In this document: piece after piece, positions 1 to 8,700 of the stretch | How the letters are laid out: each line of letters opens with the position of its first letter | Position numbering within the stretch: the first letter of the stretch is position 1 | Origin: Paenarthrobacter nitroguajacolicus | Lineage (GTDB): Bacteria > Actinomycetota > Actinomycetes > Actinomycetales > Micrococcaceae | Length of the DNA stretch: 64,000 nt | NCBI RefSeq assembly: GCF_029952445.1 | Contig: NZ_JAQPPK010000012.1 | Coordinates: 81,207-145,206, forward strand | Direction of reading: 5' to 3' | Translations under genes and position numbers: made by a program | The notes under the pieces: generated by a model | Seen by the model: only the letters and a program-made list of their open reading frames with translations | What the model was told of the DNA's origin: nothing | Database searches by the model: none

Positions 1-2
1 CG

Positions 3-3000
3 ATCCTTGGTGGTGACGAGCACGTGGCCGCATTGCTTCGATTCATTGTCATGCAGCTGGCAAGTTTCCCGGGTTCGGCCAGCGCGCCTGTCCTGTTCTT
101 GGGATCGGCCGAAAAGCTCCCCCTGAGCGCCCGTTATCTCCCTCAAGTGACACTGGTTTCGGACTCCACGGCAGCCCTTGCGGCCCTGAATGGGCTCCGA
201 CATACCCGGCGAGGCAGGCTGGTCCTGATGGAAAGTCCGGCGGATCATGACAATGAGGCTCTTATCGGAATCATGCGGGCGGCGCATCAGGCCCAGTGGC
301 AGATACTGCGTTGCCATGCCAAAGCCGGAACCACCAACGCCGTCATCACCATCGAGTCCTCCGGAGTAGCCGCGGCTTTTGAATCGGGCGGTGAGCGCCT
401 TGATTTTGTCCCCGACCTCGTTCCAGCCGAAGTTTTCGACCACTTCTGCCGCACCTTGGCAGCAAACGTGGGTGCCACAGGACCCCAGAGCCACGGCACG
501 CTTGCGCATCGTTCGTCATTGGCGGAGCTGCTTCCTTACGGTCCACGCCGGGTCCTGGGCCGATGGCGCACAGCCTCCTGGAAGGACGGTCTCACAGCAG
601 TACTGGGCGAAGGCCGCAACGGATGCCTGACCTTCAACTTCAAGTTGGACGGTCCACACCTCTTGATTGCAGGCACCACCGGCTCCGGAAAATCGGAACT
701 TTTGAAGACGCTCGTTGCTTCAATCGCACTGACTGTCCCGCCGGAGCACGCGACCTTTCTTTTCTTTGACTTCAAAGGCGGGTCAGGCCTGGGTCCGCTG
801 GCCGCTCTCCCACACTGTGTTGGCCTGCTGACCGATCTCAGCCAACAACATCTGGACCGGACATTGGAATCGCTGCGCGGAGAAATCAAGCACCGCGAGA
901 AGTTGTTCGCTGCCTCTGGAGCCGCCGATCTCGGTCAATACCAACAAACAGGGAGGGCCAACGACACCGGACTCCCGTACCTGATCCTGGTAATTGATGA
1001 GTTCAGGATTCTTGTCGACGAGGCTCCGGGCGCGCTCCGCGAACTCATGCGTATAGCCACCATAGGACGTTCGCTGGGGATCCACTTAGTAATGGCCACG
1101 CAGAGACCGCAAGGCGCACTCACCGCCGACATCCGGGCAAATGTAACTTCCAGCATTGCCCTTCGGGTGCAGTCCGAGATGGAGTCCGTGGACATCATCA
1201 ATTCCAAGGTTGCTGCATCCATAGGCGTTGATGTTCCAGGCAGGGCCTTCCTTGCCACAGCATCGAAAGAAGCTGAGGAGTTCCAGTCCGCATCCTTGGA
1301 CGTATTGCATCCCGGTGGCATCTCGTACAGCTCCGGAGCCATGCCACACGAACATCCCCTTTCGCTCGAAATGGCGGTTCGGTCAACGACTCAAGCACTG
1401 GTGGGACCAGCCATGGGTTTGGACTTGGAATATATTGACAAGGAATCAGCATCAGTATTCCAGTCAAGTACCGGCGCCAGGAATGTGGTGTCCATTGTCA
1501 ATGAAGCATGGCAACGTTTCGGCATGCGTTCTCCCCGCAGTCCCATTGCAGCGCCCCTGCCGCTGTCAATCTCCTGGCATGATGATCTTGTATCCGCGGA
1601 CGAACCTCAGCGTCTGGAAGAACGGGAGAACGCATCATGGCGGGTGGGGCCAGTGGCGCTCCTCGACAAGCCTGCCCAGCAACGGGTTGAACGCCTCTTT
1701 TGGTCGCCCGTAAGGCACGGACACCTCGCAATGATTGGCAGCCCGTCAAGTGGTGTGCATGAAAGCTTCCGGGCCATCGCCGCGACACTGGCAGCCCAGA
1801 CACCACAACCCCATCTCTACATTCTGGACGCAAATCGCCTGCTGGGTCAGGTGGAGATTCACGAAGGCATTGGGGCCGCTGCGGGTGTCAGCCAAATTGC
1901 CTTCGCGGCCCGGATCCTGACCCGGGTGTCAGCTGAGATGGAACGGCGACGCGCCTTGGGCAGCACCATCAGCGCGTGTACGCCGTTAGTACTGCTCGTG
2001 GCTGGCTGGTGTTCTTGGGCATCGGCGTTGCGAGGCGGACCCTATGAGTGGGCAGAAGGCCTTTTGCACGATATTGCCAGGGATGGAAGCCCTCTGGGAA
2101 TCACACTGTTGATTTCAGGCGAGCGGGAATTAGTCAGTTCGCGCCTGTTTGCCGCGATCCCAAACCGCGCCTATTTCCCCCTAGGGACCACTGAGGAGTC
2201 CAGGTTCCACTGGCCCCGCCTCCCCGAGGTGGAACCCGTTCCTTGCCGTGCGGTCGTATCGGGAAACGTCGTCGGAGGTCAGATGGCAACAGCGCAGTTC
2301 AGGGAGGCGCCCGAATTCGGGGCGTGGCCGTTTTGTCCCCTGGCTCCGGCCGAACCGCCTTTTCGATTGCGCCCACTCCCCCAGCTGCTGACGCCTGAAG
2401 ATTTCGCCGGCCGCATGGAAGCGTCATCCAAGCTCAGAAATAGACCGTCGCCGGGGCTCCGGCCAAGCCACAGCGCCACCCCTGGCACAGGCACTTCGGC
2501 CAACGCGTCAACGGAAGGCCCAACCCCAGCGGTCGCGACGTCCGACGGAAGGGTGCCCGGGCCTCTGTGGATCGGCGTTGCGGGCGACGAGGCCCTGCCT
2601 GCCGCACTCCCCCTCAGAGACAGGGGCGTCAGCATAATCCTGGGTAGCCCAAATTCCGGCAAGACCACCGTCCTATGGTCGCTGGTGGGCTTGAACCCGG
2701 AGATTCCATGGGTCTTCCCGCCAGGTTCCTCCCCTGCCGGAGCTTTCTGGGCTGCAACCTCCTCAGAAGCCGCTGGGGGAAACCTGAACCCCGGGAGCAT
2801 TCTGTTGGTGGATGACGCCGACACTCTGGATGCCCAGGCCCGCCAGGCCCTTACCGCCCTTGCCGGACAAGTCTCCGGCATCATCCTGACGGCTACGTTC
2901 GGCCCAGGTCTTCACCACCAACTTCCCTTGGCAAAGGAAGTTCAGGTCTCAGGCATGGGGATGATCCTGGCGCCTGGAACCCCGCACGATGGCGAGCTTT

Positions 3001-3119
3001 TGGGAGTCAGACTCCAAGCCGACCCTGCGCGGCACCCCGGTCGGGGTTTCATCATCAACCGAGGAAAGGCCACACCCTGTCAGACAGTACTGACAGCGGG
3101 ATTTCCGGCTCCAAAGTGA
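3..3119 (+). CDS. FtsK/SpoIIIE-EssC-type multi-domain ATPase (5' partial)
   Basis: The frame is open through the left edge, so the N-terminus (in EssC-like proteins often an FHA region) is missing. The first possible internal start is a GTG at 24, and residue numbers here count from it. The first FtsK domain is intact, with Walker A GTTGSGKS at about 217-224 and Walker B LILVIDE at about 320-326. A second ATPase region near 560-580 has a degenerate loop (GSPSSGVHES) with no P-loop lysine. A third has GSPNSGKT near 875-882 and LLVDDAD downstream. One working FtsK module followed by weaker ones is typical of type VII/WXG100 secretion ATPases. No WXG100 gene is visible here, so the exported substrate is unknown. 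A DNA-translocase role is less likely because no gamma domain is seen. Confidence 0.85.
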   Translation: MLGGDEHVAALLRFIVMQLASFPGSASAPVLFLGSAEKLPLSARYLPQVTLVSDSTAALAALNGLRHTRRGRLVLMESPADHDNEALIGIMRAAHQAQWQILRCHAKAGTTNAVITIESSGVAAAFESGGERLDFVPDLVPAEVFDHFCRTLAANVGATGPQSHGTLAHRSSLAELLPYGPRRVLGRWRTASWKDGLTAVLGEGRNGCLTFNFKLDGPHLLIAGTTGSGKSELLKTLVASIALTVPPEHATFLFFDFKGGSGLGPLAALPHCVGLLTDLSQQHLDRTLESLRGEIKHREKLFAASGAADLGQYQQTGRANDTGLPYLILVIDEFRILVDEAPGALRELMRIATIGRSLGIHLVMATQRPQGALTADIRANVTSSIALRVQSEMESVDIINSKVAASIGVDVPGRAFLATASKEAEEFQSASLDVLHPGGISYSSGAMPHEHPLSLEMAVRSTTQALVGPAMGLDLEYIDKESASVFQSSTGARNVVSIVNEAWQRFGMRSPRSPIAAPLPLSISWHDDLVSADEPQRLEERENASWRVGPVALLDKPAQQRVERLFWSPVRHGHLAMIGSPSSGVHESFRAIAATLAAQTPQPHLYILDANRLLGQVEIHEGIGAAAGVSQIAFAARILTRVSAEMERRRALGSTISACTPLVLLVAGWCSWASALRGGPYEWAEGLLHDIARDGSPLGITLLISGERELVSSRLFAAIPNRAYFPLGTTEESRFHWPRLPEVEPVPCRAVVSGNVVGGQMATAQFREAPEFGAWPFCPLAPAEPPFRLRPLPQLLTPEDFAGRMEASSKLRNRPSPGLRPSHSATPGTGTSANASTEGPTPAVATSDGRVPGPLWIGVAGDEALPAALPLRDRGVSIILGSPNSGKTTVLWSLVGLNPEIPWVFPPGSSPAGAFWAATSSEAAGGNLNPGSILLVDDADTLDAQARQALTALAGQVSGIILTATFGPGLHHQLPLAKEVQVSGMGMILAPGTPHDGELLGVRLQADPARHPGRGFIINRGKATPCQTVLTAGFPAPK

Positions 3120-3146
3120 CCGGACCGCCAGCATCGGGCCCAACAG

Positions 3147-3635
3147 CTATAGCGCTCCTGCCGTACCGCCGGTACGCGATGCATATGAGATGACATCTCG
3201 CTGGAAGAGGAAGATGATAGCGGCCAACGCAGGAATGATCATCGCCAATCCCTGGAGCACGAGCCCGCCTGTCATAGTCGGGAAGCCAATGGTGAGGACG
3301 AATAATTGGGCCACCAATGCAGCCGCGCGCGTCCATCTGAACCCACGGAACAAGAAATGCCCTACCGCGAACAACCAAGCCGAGAAGGCCAGCAGCAGGA
3401 CCAACGTAAAGACCGCTCCCCAAAACGTCAGCACCGGAGCGCCAGTCAGGAGTTCGAAACCGTACCAAGCCGCAGCGGCGAACAATGCCGCGGCTTCGAG
3501 TACAACGACGATGGAAATGATGAGTATCCCGCGGGGCCGCGCGGTCCCGGAAGCACTCGGAGCCGGTCGGCCCGAATCGTCGTTTCCGTCAGCGGCGGAG
3601 TGGGGTTGGGCAGGGTTTACAGGAGGTCTTGACAC
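3147..3635 (-). CDS. Small four-helix membrane protein, function unknown
   Basis: The 162-residue product has a polar, Pro/Ser-rich N-terminus of about 35 residues. Four hydrophobic stretches follow, at roughly 37-60, 68-90, 103-122 and 124-142, and then a short tail. No enzymatic motif is visible. It converges on the FtsK-like gene with 27 bp between the stops and faces away from whiB1. I do not recognise a named family. The length and helix pattern resemble many uncharacterised actinobacterial membrane proteins. Confidence 0.6.
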   Translation of the reverse strand: MSRPPVNPAQPHSAADGNDDSGRPAPSASGTARPRGILIISIVVVLEAAALFAAAAWYGFELLTGAPVLTFWGAVFTLVLLLAFSAWLFAVGHFLFRGFRWTRAAALVAQLFVLTIGFPTMTGGLVLQGLAMIIPALAAIIFLFQRDVISYASRTGGTAGAL

Positions 3636-3733
3636 ACTGGCACACTACCGGAGATAGTCATCTAGCAGTGAGGGCACTGGCGGCTGATGTGATGCATCGC
3701 TCACGGATTCCGAGCATTTCGACCACTAACACC

Positions 3734-3747
3734 CCTTGTTTACAAGG
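3734..3747. promoter_or_regulatory. 14-bp palindrome in whiB1 leader
   Basis: CCTTGT-TT-ACAAGG is a perfect inverted repeat. It lies seven bases upstream of a small leader ORF start and covers that ORF's likely ribosome-binding site (AAGG). It could be an operator or an RNA element; the sequence alone does not decide. Confidence 0.35.
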
Positions 3748-3754
3748 CGTTAAC

Positions 3755-3868
3755 ATGAAACGCTTGACTCAGACGACCAAGGGGGCCCATGCGGGCCCCT
3801 TTCCTTTGGAGCCTCTCGTGAATGTTTTCACAAAAGGCCCTTCTAGTTCTCACGAATGGAGTGACTGA
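3755..3868 (+). CDS. Possible 37-residue leader ORF (uORF) upstream of whiB1
   Basis: An ATG at 3755, preceded by AAGG at 3744-3747, opens a 37-codon frame. It starts MKRLTQTTKG and ends with TGA at 3866-3868, only five bases before the whiB1 ATG. The whiB1 Shine-Dalgarno GGAG (3858-3861) lies inside it, so translation of the two could be coupled. The 3779-3802 hairpin also lies inside the frame. Expression is not proven. It may be fortuitous. Confidence 0.35.
   Translation: MKRLTQTTKGAHAGPFPLEPLVNVFTKGPSSSHEWSD
3779..3802 (+). terminator. GC-rich hairpin inside the whiB1 leader (possible attenuator)
   Basis: AAGGGGGCCC, loop ATGC, GGGCCCCTTT form a 10-bp stem with one G-U pair. The outer bases CCAA and TTTGG could extend pairing. 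It is followed by a mixed CCTTTGG stretch, not a clean U-run, so termination would be weak. It lies between the presumed promoter and whiB1, which suggests attenuation more than a gene end. Confidence 0.45.
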
Positions 3869-3873
3869 TCAGC

Positions 3874-4122
3874 ATGGATTGGCGTAATCGCGCAGCCTGC
3901 CTCGACAAGGACCCGGAGCTCTTCTTCCCAGTCGGCAACACGGGACCAGCACTTCTCCAGATCGAGGAAGCCAAGAGCGTCTGCCGCCGCTGCCCCGTGG
4001 TGGACACTTGCCTGCAGTGGGCATTGGAGTCCGGCCAGGACGCAGGCGTTTGGGGCGGAATGAGTGAAGACGAACGGCGTGCGCTCAAGCGTCGCGCAGC
4101 ACGCGCACGTCGCGCCTCCTGA
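3874..4122 (+). CDS. whiB1: WhiB1-family Fe-S transcriptional regulator
   Basis: The 82-residue protein is a nearly full-length match to the WhiB1/WblE pattern. Cluster ligands are C9, C37, C40 and C46 (C-X2-C-X5-C), followed by the GVWGG turn, SEDERRALKRR and a basic tail for DNA contact. WhiB1 proteins carry an NO-sensitive [4Fe-4S] cluster and bind the housekeeping sigma factor. GGAG at 3858-3861 supports the start. The neighbouring convergent pdtaS gene reproduces the M. tuberculosis Rv3219-Rv3220c order, which supports orthology. The leader contains a palindrome, a small ORF and a hairpin. Confidence 0.95.
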   Translation: MDWRNRAACLDKDPELFFPVGNTGPALLQIEEAKSVCRRCPVVDTCLQWALESGQDAGVWGGMSEDERRALKRRAARARRAS

Positions 4123-4131
4123 TTTCCAAGT

Positions 4132-4175
4132 AAACAGAAAGGCCGCGGACCATTCGGTCCGCGGCCTTTCTGTTT
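4132..4175. terminator. Bidirectional terminator between whiB1 and pdtaS
   Basis: A perfect 20-bp stem is made by 4132-4151 and 4156-4175, with loop ATTC. The outer bases AAACAGAAA and TTTCTGTTT give a U-rich tail in either direction, so it can end whiB1 and, from the other side, pdtaS. Confidence 0.9.
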
Positions 4176-4247
4176 AATTACTGGCAGATCCATTCAGCGC
4201 TGGCTAAGCCCGGCAGATGTATCCATGGCCGGCAGGATACCGGGAAC

Positions 4248-5717
4248 CTAGGCCCTTGCGAGGTTGAGGACAATCTCCACTGCTGTCCCGCCGCCCTCCC
4301 TCGGACGCCACTGGATGCTTCCCCCAAGCTCGCTGGTGACCAAGGTACGCACAATCTGCAACCCCAGACCCTCTGTGTACTGACCATCCGGCAGCCCTAC
4401 GCCGTCGTCGGCAATGGTGACTGTCAGGAATTCATCCGTGCCGTCCCCTTCAGCCCGGTCCGCCACCAGCCACACTGTGCCGGTCCGGCCTTCCAGTCCA
4501 TGCTCAACGGCGTTGGTCACGAGTTCATTGATGACCAAAGCCAGCGGTGTAGCAAAATCGCTGGGCAATTCGCCGAACAGTCCTGAACGCTCAGTTCGTA
4601 CTTGTTGGGATGGCGAGGCCACCTCTGCCGATAGCCGGAACTGCCTTCCGATCAACTCGTCAAAATCAACGCTCTGCGTCAGGCCTTGCGACAGGGTTTC
4701 ATGGACGAGGGCGATTGTCGCCACCCGTCGCATCGCCTGTTCAAGCCCCTGCTTTGCTTCGTCGCTGACCATGCGCCGGGACTGCATGCGAAGAAGGGCA
4801 GCCACTGTCTGAAGGTTGTTTTTGACCCGGTGGTGTATTTCACGGATCGTTGCATCCTTCGTGACAAGTTCCATCTCCCTGCGCCGGAGCTCCGAGACGT
4901 CCCGGCACAGCACCAGCGCGCCGAAACGATGTTGCTCGTCGCGCAATGGGATGGCACGCAGGGAAAGACTGACGCCCCTGGATTCAATTTCACTCCGCCA
5001 CGGCATGCGGCCCGTAACCACCAGGGGCAGGGTTTCGTCCACCATGCGCCGGTCCTTCAGCAGTCCTGCTGTCACCTCGGCCAGTGAACGGCCCTCCAAG
5101 GACTCAACTTCACCGAGCCTGCGGAATGCCGAGACGCCATTGGGACTTGCGTATTGAACTATGCCGTCGGCGTCGAGCCGGATCAACCCGTCACCGACAC
5201 GGGGCGCCCCGCGGCGTGAGCCAGTCGGGGAAGCGAAGTCCGGCCAGAGTCCGAGGGTGCCCATGCGGAGGAGATCGTAGGCGCACTGGCGGTAGGTCAG
5301 TTCCAGCCTGGACGGCATGCGGGAGCTGGAAAGGTCCATATGCGAAGTCACGACGGCGAGGGTTCTTCCGTTGCGCACCATGGGAACCGCTTCAACCCGC
5401 AGTGCCATCTCGCTGCTCCAGCTTGTTTCACTGGAGCGCTCGATGGCCCTGCTGTTCCACGCCTTCTCTACCAGCGGACGCAGGTCCGAGCGGATGCCCT
5501 CGCCCACGAAGTCCGCGTGGAACACCGTATGCGATGTCGACGGACGGACGTGGGCGAGGGCAATGTAGCCAAACTCGGGGTGCGGGAACCACAGTGCGAG
5601 GTCCGCGAAAGCCAGGTCAGCGACCATTTGCCAGTCACCGACGAGGAGGTGCAGCCATTCGGCATCTCCAGGCCCGAAATCAGCGTGTTCCCTGATGGGG
5701 TCTGTAAAGATTGCCAC
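4248..5717 (-). CDS. pdtaS: PdtaS-type cytosolic sensor histidine kinase
   Basis: The 489-residue protein has no membrane segment. An N-terminal GAF-like region (about 1-160) is followed by a PAS domain (about 175-285). Next comes a HisKA_2-type dimerisation box, EIHHRVKNNLQ, with H295/H296 as the phospho-acceptor site. The C-terminal ATPase shows NELVTNAVEHG, DDGVGLP and GLGLQIV. PdtaS phosphorylates the ANTAR regulator PdtaR, which is not in this window. The mycobacterial enzyme answers NO and copper. The GTG start has GGAGG four bases upstream. Pairing with whiB1 matches mycobacteria. Confidence 0.92.
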   Translation of the reverse strand: MAIFTDPIREHADFGPGDAEWLHLLVGDWQMVADLAFADLALWFPHPEFGYIALAHVRPSTSHTVFHADFVGEGIRSDLRPLVEKAWNSRAIERSSETSWSSEMALRVEAVPMVRNGRTLAVVTSHMDLSSSRMPSRLELTYRQCAYDLLRMGTLGLWPDFASPTGSRRGAPRVGDGLIRLDADGIVQYASPNGVSAFRRLGEVESLEGRSLAEVTAGLLKDRRMVDETLPLVVTGRMPWRSEIESRGVSLSLRAIPLRDEQHRFGALVLCRDVSELRRREMELVTKDATIREIHHRVKNNLQTVAALLRMQSRRMVSDEAKQGLEQAMRRVATIALVHETLSQGLTQSVDFDELIGRQFRLSAEVASPSQQVRTERSGLFGELPSDFATPLALVINELVTNAVEHGLEGRTGTVWLVADRAEGDGTDEFLTVTIADDGVGLPDGQYTEGLGLQIVRTLVTSELGGSIQWRPREGGGTAVEIVLNLARA

Positions 5718-5747
5718 TGCACCTCCATTTGCGACGCCGGAGAGTTC

Positions 5748-8700
5748 CTAGCGCCGGACGATTGACCTCAAGAGCCTTAATGCTACCGACAGTGAGGCCA
5801 TGTCGTCGGCCTCGAGGGCGTTGACCTCATCGAACATGGTCTTGGCCCTGCCCAGTTGTTCGGCGTTCAACCCTTCCCAGGCCTTCAGCCGGTCTTCGGC
5901 GGATGCGTTGGGTTCGGTAGCTTCAAGGACTGAAGTAGTCATGTCGGCAACCGTTGAGTACAGGTCATCACGAAGGGCTGCACGGGCCAAGGCCTGCCAG
6001 CGGTCATCGCGTGGAAGCGAGCTGATGCGTTCCAGCAACGAGTCCACGTGGAAGCGGTTGAACACGGTGTAGTAGACGTGTGCAACATGTTCCACACTGT
6101 CGTTGCCCGTCTGGGCAATCCTTGCGATGTCCAGAAGCGCATAGCTTTCGAAGAGCTCCGCCCACCTCCGGGCAAGGTGCTCGGGAAGTTCCCAACCCAG
6201 CGCCTTATCCAGCCAACCGCTGATGCGGACCTTGTCCTCGCCACGCAGGTAGTCCAGGAGCTTGGCACGCAAGGGAGCCATCATCGGCTTGAACGCATCC
6301 ACGACGCTTGCAATCGGCTGCGAAGCCATTCCTTGTCCCAGGATCCAACGAACTGCCCGGTCAAGCAGGCGCCGGATGTCCAGGTGTACTTCGCTCCAGT
6401 GCTCGGTGGGGAATGAAGCCGGTAGTGCGTTCAGCTCTGCCACCATCGGGTCGAGGTCATAGATTTCGCGCAGGGCTACAAATGCCTTGGCAACAGCGAC
6501 CTCGTTGGCCGAGGTTTCTTCGATGGCCCTGAACGCAAACGTAATGCCACCGAGGTTGATGATGTCATTGGCCACCACGGTTGCGATGATCTCGCGCCGC
6601 AGCGGGTGGGTATCCAACTCGGCGTCGAACTTTTCACGCAACTGTTTCGGGAAGTAGTTGCGGATGGTGTCCGCGAACCAGGGGTCGTCAGCCAGGTTGC
6701 TTTCCCGCAACGCGGTACCAAGTTCAATCTTGGCGTAGGCCGCGAGGACAGAAAGTTCGGGTGAGGTCAGGCCTTGGCCCTGCTCCAGGCGGGCACGGAG
6801 GGTGTCCGTGGTGGGCAACGCTTCAAGGTCGCGCTTGAGGTCTGCAGATTTCTCCAGCCAGTCCATGAGTCGTTCGTAACTGGGGCTCCAATCGGCAACC
6901 CGGGTCCGGTCATTGAGCAGCAGAATGTTCTGGTCGATGTTGTCCTGAAGAACCAGACGGCCCACTTCATCGGTCATGTCGGCGAGGAAGGCTGCCCTCT
7001 CAGCGGCCTCCAACTTGCCGGCCGCTACCATTCGATCAACGAAGATCTTGATGTTGACCTCGTGGTCCGAGCAGTCCACGCCCGCGGAGTTGTCGATCGC
7101 ATCCGTATTAAGGATCACGCCCTGCAAAGCGGCTTCAATGCGTCCACGCTGCGTCAAACCGAGGTTTCCGCCTTCGCCAACAACCTTGACGCGCAAGTCA
7201 CGCCCATCCACGCGGATGGAGTCGTTGGCCTTATCGCCGACGGCCGCATGGGTTTCGGTGCTTGCCTTGACGTAGGTACCGATACCGCCGTTGTAAAGCA
7301 GGTCCGCCGGTGCCAGCAAGATCGCCCGGAGCAGCTCCGGCGGGCTGAGCTGGGTAGTTCCTTCGGGCAGGCCCAAGGACTTGCGCACTTGCTCCGAGAC
7401 CGGGATCGTCTTTGCCTGGCGGGCATACACGCCACCGCCCTCACTGATGAGGGTGCGGTCGTAGTCGTCCCATGAAGATCGGGGCAGCTCAAACAGGCGC
7501 TGCCTTTCGGCGAAGGATGACGCAGCATCCGGTGTGGGATCGAGGAATATATGGCGGTGGTCGAATGCCGCCACCAAACGGATGTGCTGCGACAGCAGCA
7601 TGCCGTTGCCGAAGACATCCCCTGACATGTCGCCGACGCCAACCACGGTGAACTCTTCGGTCTGGGTGTCGAGATCAAGCTCGCTGAAGTGACGCTTGAC
7701 AGACTCCCAGGCTCCGCGGGCCGTGATACCCATCGCCTTGTGGTCGTAACCGACGGATCCGCCGGAGGCAAAGGCGTCGCCCAGCCAGAAGCCATACTCA
7801 GCTGCCAACCCGTTCGCCGTATCGGAGAAGGTGGCCGTTCCCTTGTCGGCAGCCACCACCAGGTAAGAGTCGTCGCCGTCGTGACGGACAACGTCCGACG
7901 GCGGGACGAGCCTTTCGCCGTCGGTCGACGTCACAAGGTTGTCGGTAATATCCAGCAGGCCCCGGATGAAAGTCTTGTAGCTTTCAATACCTTCGGCCAT
8001 CCATGCGGCGCGGTCTGCTGCGGGATTGGGCAGTTTCTTTGCGAAGAACCCGCCCTTGGCACCCGTGGGGACAATAACGGCGTTCTTGACGGTCTGTGCC
8101 TTCACCAACCCAAGAATCTCGGTACGGAAATCCTCCCTGCGGTCCGACCAACGAAGACCGCCGCGGGCGACCTTGCCAAAGCGCAAGTGAACTCCCTCCA
8201 CGCGTGGGGAGTAAACCCAGATTTCGAACATCGGGCGTGGGAAGGGCAGTCCCTCGATTGAGGTGGGATCCAGCTTGAAGCTGAGGTATTCCTTGTTCTG
8301 GAAGTAATTCGTCCGCAGCGTGGACTCAATGAGGTTGATGAAGGTGCGCAGGACCCGGTCGGCGTCGAGGGTGGCAACTTGCTCAACCGACTCGGTGAGG
8401 GCAGCCCGTGCTGCGTCCTGGCGCTCGTTCCGTACGTCGTCCGCCACGGATGGGTCGAATCGTGCCGAGAAGAGTTCAATCAGGCCACGCGCAACATCCG
8501 GGTTGCCGAGGAGGGTATCGGCGATGAAGCCGAACGAGTTCGTGTTTCCCATTTGGCGCATGTATTTGGCGTACGCCCGGAGTACCACTACCTGACGCCA
8601 CTGCATGCCCTCCCGGAGCACCAGGCGATCGAAGTTGTCAGACTCCACGACGCCGGTTACGGAAGCGCCGAAGGATTCGGCCAACAGGTTTCCGGTGGCA

